A stretch of 64,000 nucleotides of DNA from the NCBI RefSeq assembly GCF_002440635.1, contig NZ_DJUW01000015.1:1-64000 (forward strand). Direction: 5' to 3'. This document shows, piece after piece, positions 34,553 through 43,359 of this stretch. The stretch comes from Novosphingobium sp. UBA6272. GTDB lineage: Bacteria > Pseudomonadota > Alphaproteobacteria > Sphingomonadales > Sphingomonadaceae. The number at the start of each line of letters is the position of its first letter. The stretch's first letter is position 1. The position numbers and the translations under genes were made by a program. The notes beneath the pieces are model-generated. The model made no database searches. It worked only from the letters and a program-made list of their open reading frames with translations, and had not been told where the DNA came from.

Positions 34553-35758
34553 ATGCCTGATGCATTCGTCTGTGATTTCATCCGGACGCCGATTGGCCGC
34601 CACGGCGGAGCCCTTGCAAGAATGCGCGCCGATGACTTGGCCGCTGTTCCGATCAAGTCACTGGTTGAACGAAATCGGTCGATCGACTTGCTCGAGATCG
34701 ATGAGGTCTTGCTTGGCTGCGCAAATCAGGCAGGCGAAGATAACCGAAACGTTGCCCGCATGGCTGCCCTCCTCGCAGGCCTTCCTGAGGAAGTTCCGGG
34801 CATAACCCTGAACCGCCTTTGTGCCTCAGGTCTTGAGGCGGTCATTACCGGTGCTCGGTCAATACAATGCGGTCAACACGAGCTTGTAATCGCTGGCGGC
34901 GTGGAGAGCATGAGTCGAGCCCCGTTCGTTCAGCTAAAGGCCGAAACCGCATTCTCACGCACAGTTACAATGGAAGATACGACCATAGGATGGCGCTTCA
35001 TCAATCCAGCGATGCAGAAAATCTATGGCGTCGATTCGATGCCCGAAACAGCCGAAAACGTGGCGATGGAACATTCGATCGGGCGGGCCGATCAGGATGC
35101 ATTTGCCCTAAGATCACAAGGCAAGGCCGCCCGAGCAATCAGTAACGGACGACTGGCGCAAGAGATCGTGCCGGTCAATTCGCCAGTGAGACTGGGGCAA
35201 CCGACGATTACTGCCGCAGACGAACACCCGAAGCCGGAGACGACCATGGATGACTTGGCTCGGCTAAAACCGATCGTGCGCGCCGACGGGACCGTCACCG
35301 CAGGAAACGCATCGGGGGTGAACGACGGTGCCGCAGCGTTGCTGTTGGCGTCAAAGGAGGCAATTCAACGCTATGGGCTCACGCCAATTGCCCGAGTGGT
35401 TGGCGCCGGGGCAGCCGGCGTCGCCCCCAGAATCATGGGTATCGGCCCGGTTCCTGCGATTCGGAAGGTGCTCGCGCGGCATTCCCTGACGATAAGCGAC
35501 ATCGGCTTGATCGAATTGAACGAAGCCTTTGCTAGCCAGGCTTTGGCCTGCCTGCGGTCGTTTGGTCTGGATGACGACGATCATCGCGTAAATCCCAACG
35601 GCGGCGCAATCGCGCTCGGTCATCCGCTGGGAATGTCCGGGGCACGGATTGCCGGCAGCGCGGCACTAGAACTTGCTCAGGGGACGGAGCGCTACGCGCT
35701 CATTTCAATGTGCGTGGGCGTCGGACAAGGAAGTGCACTGCTGCTCGAGCGGGTCTAG
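34553..35758 (+). CDS. Acetyl-CoA acyltransferase, beta-ketoadipyl-CoA thiolase (PcaF)-like
   Basis: A 401-aa thiolase with the acylated Cys90 in LNRLCASGLEAV, the histidine in NPNGGAIALGHPLGMSGAR and the second cysteine in MCVGVGQGSALLLE. The N-terminus DAFVCDFIRTPIGRHGGALARMRADDLAAVPIK is close to PcaF/PaaJ-type beta-ketoadipyl-CoA thiolases, which cleave 3-oxoadipyl-CoA to succinyl-CoA and acetyl-CoA. That specificity is the main clue that the pathway handles a C6 dicarboxylate. It is 10 bp downstream of the FadB-type gene. Confidence 0.92.
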   Translation: MPDAFVCDFIRTPIGRHGGALARMRADDLAAVPIKSLVERNRSIDLLEIDEVLLGCANQAGEDNRNVARMAALLAGLPEEVPGITLNRLCASGLEAVITGARSIQCGQHELVIAGGVESMSRAPFVQLKAETAFSRTVTMEDTTIGWRFINPAMQKIYGVDSMPETAENVAMEHSIGRADQDAFALRSQGKAARAISNGRLAQEIVPVNSPVRLGQPTITAADEHPKPETTMDDLARLKPIVRADGTVTAGNASGVNDGAAALLLASKEAIQRYGLTPIARVVGAGAAGVAPRIMGIGPVPAIRKVLARHSLTISDIGLIELNEAFASQALACLRSFGLDDDDHRVNPNGGAIALGHPLGMSGARIAGSAALELAQGTERYALISMCVGVGQGSALLLERV

Positions 35759-35923
35759 GTATCCTGTCACTGGATGGCCGCAAAAAACGACAACGAAACG
35801 CGCAGTAAAGTTCAAGACCTGCCGCTAAGCACGACATAGCTTCTCCACTAACCCAGCCCTCAGTCACCCGATTTTCGGGCAATGATCGAATTGGGTGTTC
35901 AAAAAAAGCCGATGGAGAGGCCA

Positions 35924-36829
35924 ATGGCAGACAATCGGGAAGCAGATTTCCTGCGCGAACTGTACGAGGATTGGAGCAGCCGAATGGTTGCCAACCCCGG
36001 AATGTCGATTGCCGATTTGCGTAGCATGTTCGACGAGTGGGGAAAGCCCGCACGTGAACCGGAGGGTGTAAGCTACAAATCAGGTGAGGTTGGCGGAGTC
36101 CCGGGCATATGGGTACTGCCCCAAGAGGCCGAACCCTCGCGCGTGATTCTTTACACCCATGGCGGAGGATTCGCTGTGGGCTCGGCAGACAGTCATCGCA
36201 AGCTCGCAGGGCATCTTGCAAGCGCTTTGGACGTGACAGCGTTCATACCCGATTATCGGCGGTCCCCCGAATTTCCATTCCCTGCCCAGATCGAAGATGG
36301 AATTGCTGCGTATCTCGGCTTGGTAGAAAGAGGTTTCCAGCCCAGATTTATCACGACCGCGGGGGACAGCGCGGGTGGGAATCTTGCCATTGCTATTGTG
36401 CTTCGACTCCGGGAGCTCGGCCGGGAACTTCCTGGCAGCGTCATAGCTTTTTCTCCTTGGTTGGACATGTCGCTGCGGGGCGTGACACTGGAAGCCAATG
36501 CGGCAACAGACGCTCTTGTCGGCAGGCAGATACTCGAAGGCATGATCTCGATGTTTCTAGGCGGCGGTAGTACGGACCCGCTAAATCCGCTGGCCAATCC
36601 ACTCGAGAATGATTTTGAGGGCTTCCCGCCGCTTTATGTCAATGCTGGTGGTGCCGAGACATTACTGAGCGACGCCCAGTCCTTGTGCGAAAAAGCTCGC
36701 GGCGCAGGTGTTTCCGTCTCCCTTTCGGTGGTTCCCGGAATGCAGCATGTCTTTCCGGCGCTCGCTGGGCGCGCGCGAGAGGCGGACGACGAATTGCAAA
36801 GAGTCGCCGCTTGGTATCGCTCAATCTGA
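35924..36829 (+). CDS. Alpha/beta hydrolase (HSL family esterase; probable lactone hydrolase)
   Basis: A hormone-sensitive-lipase-family esterase of about 301 aa. The oxyanion motif HGGGFAVGSADSH lies near residue 78, the nucleophile motif GDSAGGN near 148, and the terminal histidine in VVPGMQHVFPAL. HSL-type esterases include the caprolactone hydrolase ChnC, and the gene precedes the Baeyer-Villiger enzyme, so lactone opening is the likely role. The start is uncertain: ATGs at 35882, 35912 and 35924 are in frame; the last has GGAGAGG upstream. A near-palindrome CACCCGATT/AATTGGGTG (35865-35897) precedes it. Confidence 0.87.
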   Translation: MADNREADFLRELYEDWSSRMVANPGMSIADLRSMFDEWGKPAREPEGVSYKSGEVGGVPGIWVLPQEAEPSRVILYTHGGGFAVGSADSHRKLAGHLASALDVTAFIPDYRRSPEFPFPAQIEDGIAAYLGLVERGFQPRFITTAGDSAGGNLAIAIVLRLRELGRELPGSVIAFSPWLDMSLRGVTLEANAATDALVGRQILEGMISMFLGGGSTDPLNPLANPLENDFEGFPPLYVNAGGAETLLSDAQSLCEKARGAGVSVSLSVVPGMQHVFPALAGRAREADDELQRVAAWYRSI

Positions 36830-36892
36830 CGTTCCGAGAAACGTATTTTGAAACAACGGTTTTGTGCGGAAAACCCGCTCAGGAGAATCAAC

Positions 36893-38536
36893 ATGATCAG
36901 AAACGTGACCGCGACAAAAACCGCTGGCGCGGACTTCGACGCAATTGTAATCGGCGCGGGCTTCGGAGGGCTCTACGCAGTACACAAGCTGCGTAACGAG
37001 CAGGGTCTGCACGTAAAGGCCTACGATAATGCAAACGACGTTGGCGGGACGTGGTACTGGAATCGCTACCCGGGAGCACTCTCTGATACCGAGAGCTTCT
37101 GCTATCGCTTTTCGTTCGACAAAGAGCTACTTGATCAAGGCCACTGGCAAACTCGTTATCTCACTCAGCCTGAGATTCTTGAGTATCTGAATAGTGTTGC
37201 CGACCGCTTCGATCTACGCAGCAGCTATCAGTTCAACACCAAGATTACATCAGCCCGATTCGATGACGTAGCTGGCTTGTGGTACGTGGTAACCGACAAG
37301 GGAGAGACGGCCTCAGCAAAGTATTTAATTACTGGATTGGGGCTTCTTTCGGCAATCAACAAACCCTCGTTTCGTGGCATCGACGACTATGCCGGCGAGA
37401 TTTACCATACAGGCGCGTGGCCTGAAGGGGTTGATCTCAGTGGGAAGCGTGTTGGCATAATCGGGACGGGCTCGACTGGAATCCAGGTGATCATTGCCTT
37501 GGCGCCACAGGTGAAGCACCTGACCGTATTCCAACGGTCTGCCCAATACGTTGTTCCGATCGGGAACTGGCCCGAAGACACCGAGACGATCGATACCTAC
37601 AAAGCCAATTATGACGAAATCTGGAAGCAGATAAAGAGTTCAAATGTCGCTTTCGGCTTTGTCGAAAGCGCCCTTGCGGGAAGAGACGTCCCTGAAGCGG
37701 AGCGGGAGCGTATTTTTGAAGAGGCGTGGCAGCGCGGTGGCGGATTCCGCTTCATGTTCGAGACCTTCAACGATGTAGCGGTTAGTGAAGAAGTCAACAC
37801 CTCGGCGGCAAACTTCATCAAACGGAAAATTGCCAAGATCGTAAAAGATCCAGAAATTGCCCGGAAACTAACTCCAGACGATATCTATGCCAAACGCCCG
37901 CTGTGCGCGACGGATTATTACGGCGTCTACAACCGCAAGAACGTGTCGCTGGTAGACGTCAAGGAAGATCCGATCGCAGAATTCACGACAAGAGGCATCC
38001 GCTTGGCCGGTGGTACCGAGCACGAATTTGACACGGTAATTTTCGCTACGGGTTTCGATGCGGTCGATGGAAACTATACGAAGATCGATATTCGGGGGCG
38101 CGATGGCATCGCCATTCGAGACAAGTGGGCCGATGGTCCTCTGGGCTACCTCGGGATGATGGAAGCTGGCTTTCCTAACATGTTCATGATCTTGGGCCCC
38201 AACGGTCCCTTCACGAACCTTCCTCCCAGTCTCGAAAGTCAGGTGGAATGGATTGCCGATACGATTGAAGCCATGGAAGCTGGCGGTCGCTCAACTATCG
38301 AGCCCAAGCAGGAAGCCGTAGATACATGGGTGGAAACCTGCCGGAATATTGCCAAAATGACACTGTTCCCTAAAGCGGAGTCGTGGATTTTCGGGGCGAA
38401 TATTCCTGGCAAGAAAAATGCGGTTATGTTTTATCTTGGCGGTCTCGGGAATTACCGTTCAGAGCTTCAATCGGTACGGAATTCAGGCTACGAGACGATG
38501 ATATTTGATCGGCAGACGGCAACCACCGCGCTCTAA
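36893..38536 (+). CDS. chnB: Type I Baeyer-Villiger monooxygenase, cyclohexanone-monooxygenase-like
   Basis: FAD- and NADPH-dependent enzyme inserting oxygen next to a ketone to give an ester or lactone. The 547-aa length matches cyclohexanone monooxygenase. It shows GAGFGGLYAV (about residue 21), GGTWYWNRYPGALSDTES, the fingerprint YAGEIYHTGAWP (about 165-176; canonical FxGxxxHxxxWP, with Tyr in place of Phe), GTGSTGIQVI (about 190) and ATGFDAVDGNY. Segments such as MFMILGPNGPFTNLPPSLES and SWIFGANIPGKKN are nearly as in Acinetobacter ChnB as I recall it. Cyclopentanone monooxygenase or a larger-ring enzyme remain possible. The start follows AGGAGA. Confidence 0.9.
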   Translation: MIRNVTATKTAGADFDAIVIGAGFGGLYAVHKLRNEQGLHVKAYDNANDVGGTWYWNRYPGALSDTESFCYRFSFDKELLDQGHWQTRYLTQPEILEYLNSVADRFDLRSSYQFNTKITSARFDDVAGLWYVVTDKGETASAKYLITGLGLLSAINKPSFRGIDDYAGEIYHTGAWPEGVDLSGKRVGIIGTGSTGIQVIIALAPQVKHLTVFQRSAQYVVPIGNWPEDTETIDTYKANYDEIWKQIKSSNVAFGFVESALAGRDVPEAERERIFEEAWQRGGGFRFMFETFNDVAVSEEVNTSAANFIKRKIAKIVKDPEIARKLTPDDIYAKRPLCATDYYGVYNRKNVSLVDVKEDPIAEFTTRGIRLAGGTEHEFDTVIFATGFDAVDGNYTKIDIRGRDGIAIRDKWADGPLGYLGMMEAGFPNMFMILGPNGPFTNLPPSLESQVEWIADTIEAMEAGGRSTIEPKQEAVDTWVETCRNIAKMTLFPKAESWIFGANIPGKKNAVMFYLGGLGNYRSELQSVRNSGYETMIFDRQTATTAL

Positions 38537-39063
38537 CGAGTTGCCGGAATTCGCCCGCGTCTGACGACCAGACTATTCATTCAGTCGTCCCCTGCAAGGT
38601 CGTGATAGGTTCAGTCGAGCAGGGGACACGCTGCTTGCTGCCCCGTCGCTGAGGGGATTGTCAGCAATCAACGCATCGGCTTCGCGGCATCGTCAACCTA
38701 ACGATAGGTTAGGCGCATCCGGAAGGGTGTGTCGCGGCACTTTCAAAAGCATAGGGTGTCGCCCCCTAGTGACAGTATCGCGAGTGACAGCAACGCCTTG
38801 CGTTGTCTAACCGGCCCGTCGCAAGATTTTCCTACAGGGCCACCCGTTCGCAATTAAGTCCCACTTCTTAAAGCGGAACGCACAGTGATTGCGGCAGGTC
38901 TTCTTGGCTAATCCTCGCAGGATTGTTCAATCCTCGTTCGCAAGGATCTCCAAGACTCATACGCCTTTTCGGCTCTAACCCGCAGCGGGAAACCAAGTCT
39001 GGATACCTGTGTGCAGTTGTGACGGCGCGCACAGTCGAACTTGGCAATGAAGGGAGAGGATAG
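38537..39063. other. Intergenic region upstream of the TonB receptor gene with several symmetric motifs
   Basis: No gene is seen in this 527 bp. It contains an inverted repeat GTCCCCTGC/GCAGGGGAC (38587-38627, no T tail), a compact palindrome CCTAACGATAGGTTAGG (38697-38713) and a direct repeat AGTGACAG at 38768 and 38783 (15-bp spacing). A strong ribosome-binding site (GGGAGAGG) precedes the receptor. The first may end the catabolic transcript and the others may be operators; this is inference from symmetry. Confidence 0.45.
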
Positions 39064-41625
39064 ATGAATGTGAAGGCATTGACACGGCTCATGTGTGGCT
39101 GCACGTGGGCTATCGCGCTCATACCAGGGTATGTGAGTGCACAGACTGTTACGGGCAACGATAGTGGCCGGACCGATCAGGCGTCCACTGAAAGCGGCGT
39201 TGAGGAAATCATTGTTACGGCACGGCAGCAGAACGAATCCTTGAAGAATGTCCCCGCGTCGGTCTCAGTGCTGTCTGCAGACACGATCGAAAACACCAAA
39301 GCACGCGTCGCGGTCGATTTCGTAAGCCTGACTTCGGGTGTAACCATTCAAACCGCGACGACCGATCCATCGGACGTGTCGATCAACATCCGAGGCCTGA
39401 ACAGCCCGCGCGATGCAGAGAACAACATTGCCTTGGTGGTCGACGGTGTGCTCAAGACGAGTATCGCCTCGACCAACGAGCCCCAAGGCGCACTAGCTCA
39501 GGTGGAAATCCTAAAGGGCCCCCAGGGCGCCATTTACGGGCGCAATGCATCGGCGGGTGCGATCGTGATCACCACGAAGAAGCCTACTTTGGAATTGTCG
39601 GGCCAGATCAAGGGGCGTGTGGCGAACGACAACACGTACCTCGTGTCTGGACTGTTGAGTGGCCCCATCACCGACGGCGTCGGGTTTGTACTTAACGGTG
39701 AGTGGACCAAATCGGACGGCTATTATCGCAACACGTTCGTCGGATCGGATTTGCATCAGAATGTATATGGCTATCGTGGCAATCCTGCTTCGGTTGATAG
39801 CTACAACAAGCTGAACCTCTTCGGGCGAATCCTGCTGGAACCTTCGGATGATACCGAAATCGACCTGAAGGCCAACTATGGCAGGAGCCACGGCGGTGCA
39901 CTGAGCTTCAACGCAGTTTTCCAAATCCCGACGCTCGCCCAAGCGTTCAACGATCCGATATTCAATGCAAAGGTCAGCGATCACAAGTTCATCTTTACAG
40001 ATGACACCGAGGCCAAACATTGGCAACGAACCTATGGTGCATCGATGAGGCTGCGGCAGAGGTTTGATTTCGGCACGCTGATCGGTGTCGTGGCCTACAA
40101 CAACAATAAGAATGAATACATTGCCGGCGGAACGAGCGGCGCGTTCGGTTTCTTCAACAATGAACCGACCTGCCTGCGGACTCGTTCTGCCACAGCTGGA
40201 GTGGTCAATCAGGCACCCTTTACGCAGTATAACGCGGCCTTTGGTTTTGCGATGCCATATTCGCCCTCAACCTGCGACGGGATTCAGGGCAATCGCCGGA
40301 CGCAGACCGACGTGGTGTCAGAGCTTCGATTGACCGGCGGCGAAGGGACTTCGCTGAACTGGCAATTGGGCGGAAGCTACATCTTCATTGACCGCCGAGT
40401 TTGTGTGAACCTGACCCTTGACACCGGGTTCGGCGGCACGCGCCAGTGCTTTACGACAGATCCACGTTTCCCGACCGAAAATCTTACCGACGACAACTAC
40501 CGCACCAACGTGTACGCGGTCTTTGCCGCCGCAGATTGGGATGCGAGTGATAAGCTTCGCCTGGGTGTGGCACTGCGTTATGATATCGAGGCGCGAGATC
40601 GCATCAACAACGTCCCAGTAAATGCTAGGACACGCTGGGTTGGCAACCCCCGGACCGGCTACCCGATCGGGACTGCGACGACCCCTTCGAACTATTTCCT
40701 GAATCCTGGCCTCGATCCGGCCTACAATCCTACCGGCGTGATTGCGCCTATTTCGGCTACGTTCAAGCAGCTTCAACCGAAGATCACTATTACTTACAAG
40801 CCGAACAGCGACCTCACGATTTTTGGGAACTGGGGTATCGGCTTCAAAGCTGGTGGATTCAATCCTGCAGGAACGGAAGCGATTATCAATGGCTATTTCA
40901 ATCCGCCGCCGCCGGTCGGGATCAGCGCCGGAATCTCGGTGCCAGATCTAATCAAAAAGGAGACCAACAGCGCCTTTGAAGTCGGGTTGAAGGGGCGCGC
41001 CTTCAATGCACTGAACTTTGAAGTCGCCGGCTTTCTGACAAACGTCTCGAACATGCAGTTCTTCGAATTCTTTGTCGGTGATTTTGGGCTGCTCCGGAGC
41101 ACGTCCAACATCGACAAGGTCCGGATCTACGGTGTCGAGGCATCGCTCGACTACAAGGTCTCGCCAGTGTTAAAGGTGTTCCTGAACGGGAACTACACGC
41201 AAAGCGAGATCAAGAAGAATTCAGGTCGTCCTTACACGGTTGGCAACAAGTCCCCGGCAACGCCAGACTTCACTCTCAACGGCGGCATGCAGTTGAATGC
41301 ACCTGTTTCGAACGCTGTCAGCCTTATTGGCCGCGTGGACTTCCGCGTCGTAGGACCGACGCCGTTTCATACCGTTCAGAAGAACACAACGCCTACCATC
41401 TTTGGCCTTCCAGCCACTTACGATAATTCCACGCGTGACACCTTTGCGACTGTTAATGCGCGCATCGGCCTTGATATCGGTGATTTCTCGATCTCTGCCT
41501 TCGCAACCAACCTGTTCAACAAGCAGTTCGTGGAAGACGTCGTGATTGCGCCGGAGTTCGGAGGCGACTTCATCGCTGGTGGGGCTTTACGCCGGTTCGG
41601 TGTAGACCTCTCCTACAAATTTTGA
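39064..41625 (+). CDS. TonB-dependent outer-membrane receptor
   Basis: An 853-aa receptor with a signal peptide (LMCGCTWAIALIPGYVSAQ) and a TonB-box-like segment (EEIIVTARQQNES). The plug domain contains VSINIRGLNSPRD and VEILKGPQGAIYGRNASAGAIVITTKKP, and a 22-strand barrel ends in RRFGVDLSYKF. Sphingomonads use such receptors to import hydrophobic carbon sources and siderophores. It lies directly downstream of the catabolic genes, in the same direction, so uptake of the pathway substrate is the likely job. Confidence 0.93.
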   Translation: MNVKALTRLMCGCTWAIALIPGYVSAQTVTGNDSGRTDQASTESGVEEIIVTARQQNESLKNVPASVSVLSADTIENTKARVAVDFVSLTSGVTIQTATTDPSDVSINIRGLNSPRDAENNIALVVDGVLKTSIASTNEPQGALAQVEILKGPQGAIYGRNASAGAIVITTKKPTLELSGQIKGRVANDNTYLVSGLLSGPITDGVGFVLNGEWTKSDGYYRNTFVGSDLHQNVYGYRGNPASVDSYNKLNLFGRILLEPSDDTEIDLKANYGRSHGGALSFNAVFQIPTLAQAFNDPIFNAKVSDHKFIFTDDTEAKHWQRTYGASMRLRQRFDFGTLIGVVAYNNNKNEYIAGGTSGAFGFFNNEPTCLRTRSATAGVVNQAPFTQYNAAFGFAMPYSPSTCDGIQGNRRTQTDVVSELRLTGGEGTSLNWQLGGSYIFIDRRVCVNLTLDTGFGGTRQCFTTDPRFPTENLTDDNYRTNVYAVFAAADWDASDKLRLGVALRYDIEARDRINNVPVNARTRWVGNPRTGYPIGTATTPSNYFLNPGLDPAYNPTGVIAPISATFKQLQPKITITYKPNSDLTIFGNWGIGFKAGGFNPAGTEAIINGYFNPPPPVGISAGISVPDLIKKETNSAFEVGLKGRAFNALNFEVAGFLTNVSNMQFFEFFVGDFGLLRSTSNIDKVRIYGVEASLDYKVSPVLKVFLNGNYTQSEIKKNSGRPYTVGNKSPATPDFTLNGGMQLNAPVSNAVSLIGRVDFRVVGPTPFHTVQKNTTPTIFGLPATYDNSTRDTFATVNARIGLDIGDFSISAFATNLFNKQFVEDVVIAPEFGGDFIAGGALRRFGVDLSYKF

Positions 41626-42247
41626 GGCGTTGTCCTGGCCGTGGGCATGAGTGCGCTCGGGTTACGACGCAGATCGGCCAGATATGTGTTCCACCCCTGC
41701 CGAGGTGGCCATAGCGACATCAGTGCGTTGAAATCGTTTGGCATGGCCCGTGACCGACTTTGCGGTTGGACTATCCAATGCGACAGCGCTGGTGCTGCCG
41801 ATGGCACCTCGGCCCTTTTTCAGAATGCGCTTTGACTTCGGTCCGAGCCCCTTGGCGTTCAGAGCGCACGGTACAAGACCCGTGGAAGCTATGGCCCCAC
41901 TCAGAGATAATCCAATCGTCATGCTCCCAGCAGTGCCCTGAACATGACCTACTTGGGCTGACGCCGGAATGCATGGTGCCACTCCCAAGATACACCACGT
42001 CCAGTGACACGATCTTGGGGCGATGGACGAACTCACTGAGCCAATGTTACTTCTCAAAGGAGATGGCTCTGAAATAAGACTGGTTCAAACCTAGTTGCAG
42101 ATCGTGGACGTTCAATAGAAAGTTCCAACAATATACTACAGAAAATTGCTATAATCCCGTGTATAATTCACTGCTTTAATAAAAGCACGGAGATGCAATC
42201 GTTTTTTGATCTTACACTAACACCATAATAATTCAGATTATCTTGTA
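41626..42247. other. Intergenic region with no recognised gene; LysR promoter at its right end
   Basis: The first 430 bp contain only overlapping short frames on both strands without recognisable motifs, and may be decayed coding sequence. The last 150 bp are very AT-rich. They hold two TATAAT boxes (42150-42155 and 42162-42167) and the palindrome TGCTTTAATAAAAGCA (42172-42187) ahead of the LysR gene, a plausible autoregulated promoter. Confidence 0.45.
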
Positions 42248-43144
42248 ATGACAATAGAAGTTCGTCAGTTGCGCTACGCGGTAGCAACGGCCGACGCGAA
42301 GAGCTTCGCGCGGGCGGCGGTAATGCTCAACGTCAAACAGATCACCCTCAGCAGGCGGGTGCAACAGCTTGAGGACTACCTCAATGTCAAAATGTTCGAG
42401 CGATCGACACGCGGCGCTGAGCTGACCGAACATGGTCAGGTCTGCGTCGAACTTGCGCGGCGAATCATTACCGATGTCGATAACCTCAAGACCATAGCCC
42501 GTAACGTCAGCTATGGCCTGCAGGGCAGGATCACGGTCGGTTTCTGCACGAGTCTAATGTCTGGCAAACTCAAGCTGGCGATTTCGGACTATCTGACGAA
42601 GTTTCCGGACGTCCAATTCGACGGTGAAGAGGCCGGCCCGGATGAATTGCGGCACGGTCTGCACCTAGGGACAATCGATCTTGCGGTTTGCCCGATCGGC
42701 CTCGAAGAGGAAGGTCTGGCATCGCGTCCAGCCTGGGCCGAGAGAATACTTGTGGCCCTCCCAGTCGACCACGAACTGCTGGCAAGGGATCGCATCTACT
42801 GGCAGGATCTTCGCCGGGAGGTTTTCGTTGTGCAGGCTGGCGGCTTGGGTCCGTCGTTCGGCAACCTCATCGCTGCGCGACTGACTGAGCAGAGCAAGAG
42901 TCCCGCGATCATCCGCCAGAACACCAGCCTTGAGAGCGTGATCAGCATCGTGGCGGCCAAACGCTTCATCACGATCGCGACAGAAGCTTCGCAGGGCGTG
43001 AACTGGTCCGACATCGAGTTCCGCGAGATATTCGACGCCAATGGCCCAACCCGGCTCGACTATGCGTTCTACTGGCGCGACGGCAATGCCAATCCGGCGC
43101 TCAAGCAGTTCTTCTCGATGATCAGCGAGCGTTATCCCGGCTGA
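42248..43144 (+). CDS. LysR-family transcriptional regulator
   Basis: A 298-aa protein with an N-terminal winged helix (RQLRYAVATADAKSFARAAVMLNVKQITLSRRVQQLEDYLNVKMFERSTRGAELTEHG) and a periplasmic-binding-protein-like effector domain. It sits at the end of the conjugation cluster, convergent with the DUF2274 gene and overlapping it by 13 bp at the 3' ends. A LysR gene in this position is common in sphingomonad Trb-type elements, so I place it with the transfer module rather than the catabolic cargo. The ligand is unknown. Confidence 0.9.
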   Translation: MTIEVRQLRYAVATADAKSFARAAVMLNVKQITLSRRVQQLEDYLNVKMFERSTRGAELTEHGQVCVELARRIITDVDNLKTIARNVSYGLQGRITVGFCTSLMSGKLKLAISDYLTKFPDVQFDGEEAGPDELRHGLHLGTIDLAVCPIGLEEEGLASRPAWAERILVALPVDHELLARDRIYWQDLRREVFVVQAGGLGPSFGNLIAARLTEQSKSPAIIRQNTSLESVISIVAAKRFITIATEASQGVNWSDIEFREIFDANGPTRLDYAFYWRDGNANPALKQFFSMISERYPG

Positions 43145-43359
43145 GCCGAGCGGCGGGTTTTCGCGAAGCTCCGATCGGTCGCAATGAACCGCTCGATCAT
43201 CGGCGGGATGAGGCGTTCCGGAGTCGGCGCGCCCTTGGCATCGCCGCCATTCAGTACGGCTCCGTATTCCAGCAGCTCACGGTGCAGCCGCACCGACACC
43301 TCGACCGTCAACCGGACCGGCTTCTCGTCTGCGAGATCAGCCAGTTTCAGCCGGGTCAT
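43132..43359 (-). CDS. DUF2274 family protein
   Basis: A 75-aa protein (LKLADLADEKPVRLTVEVSVRLHRELLEYGAVL) with the look of a ribbon-helix-helix or small dimeric regulator. DUF2274 proteins sit at the end of Trb operons in alphaproteobacterial conjugative elements; their function is not known to me. The start overlaps the trbI stop by 4 bp. Confidence 0.82.
   Translation of the reverse strand: MTRLKLADLADEKPVRLTVEVSVRLHRELLEYGAVLNGGDAKGAPTPERLIPPMIERFIATDRSFAKTRRSAQPG

Noticed and set aside
36848..36893. Upstream start of the Baeyer-Villiger monooxygenase at 36848
   Set aside because: The first 15 residues precede a good AGGAGA site and the family's usual N-terminus begins after the ATG at 36893.
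41662..42057. 131-residue minus-strand frame after the TonB receptor gene
   Set aside because: No domain, signal or ribosome-binding site was recognised; I could not support it as a gene.
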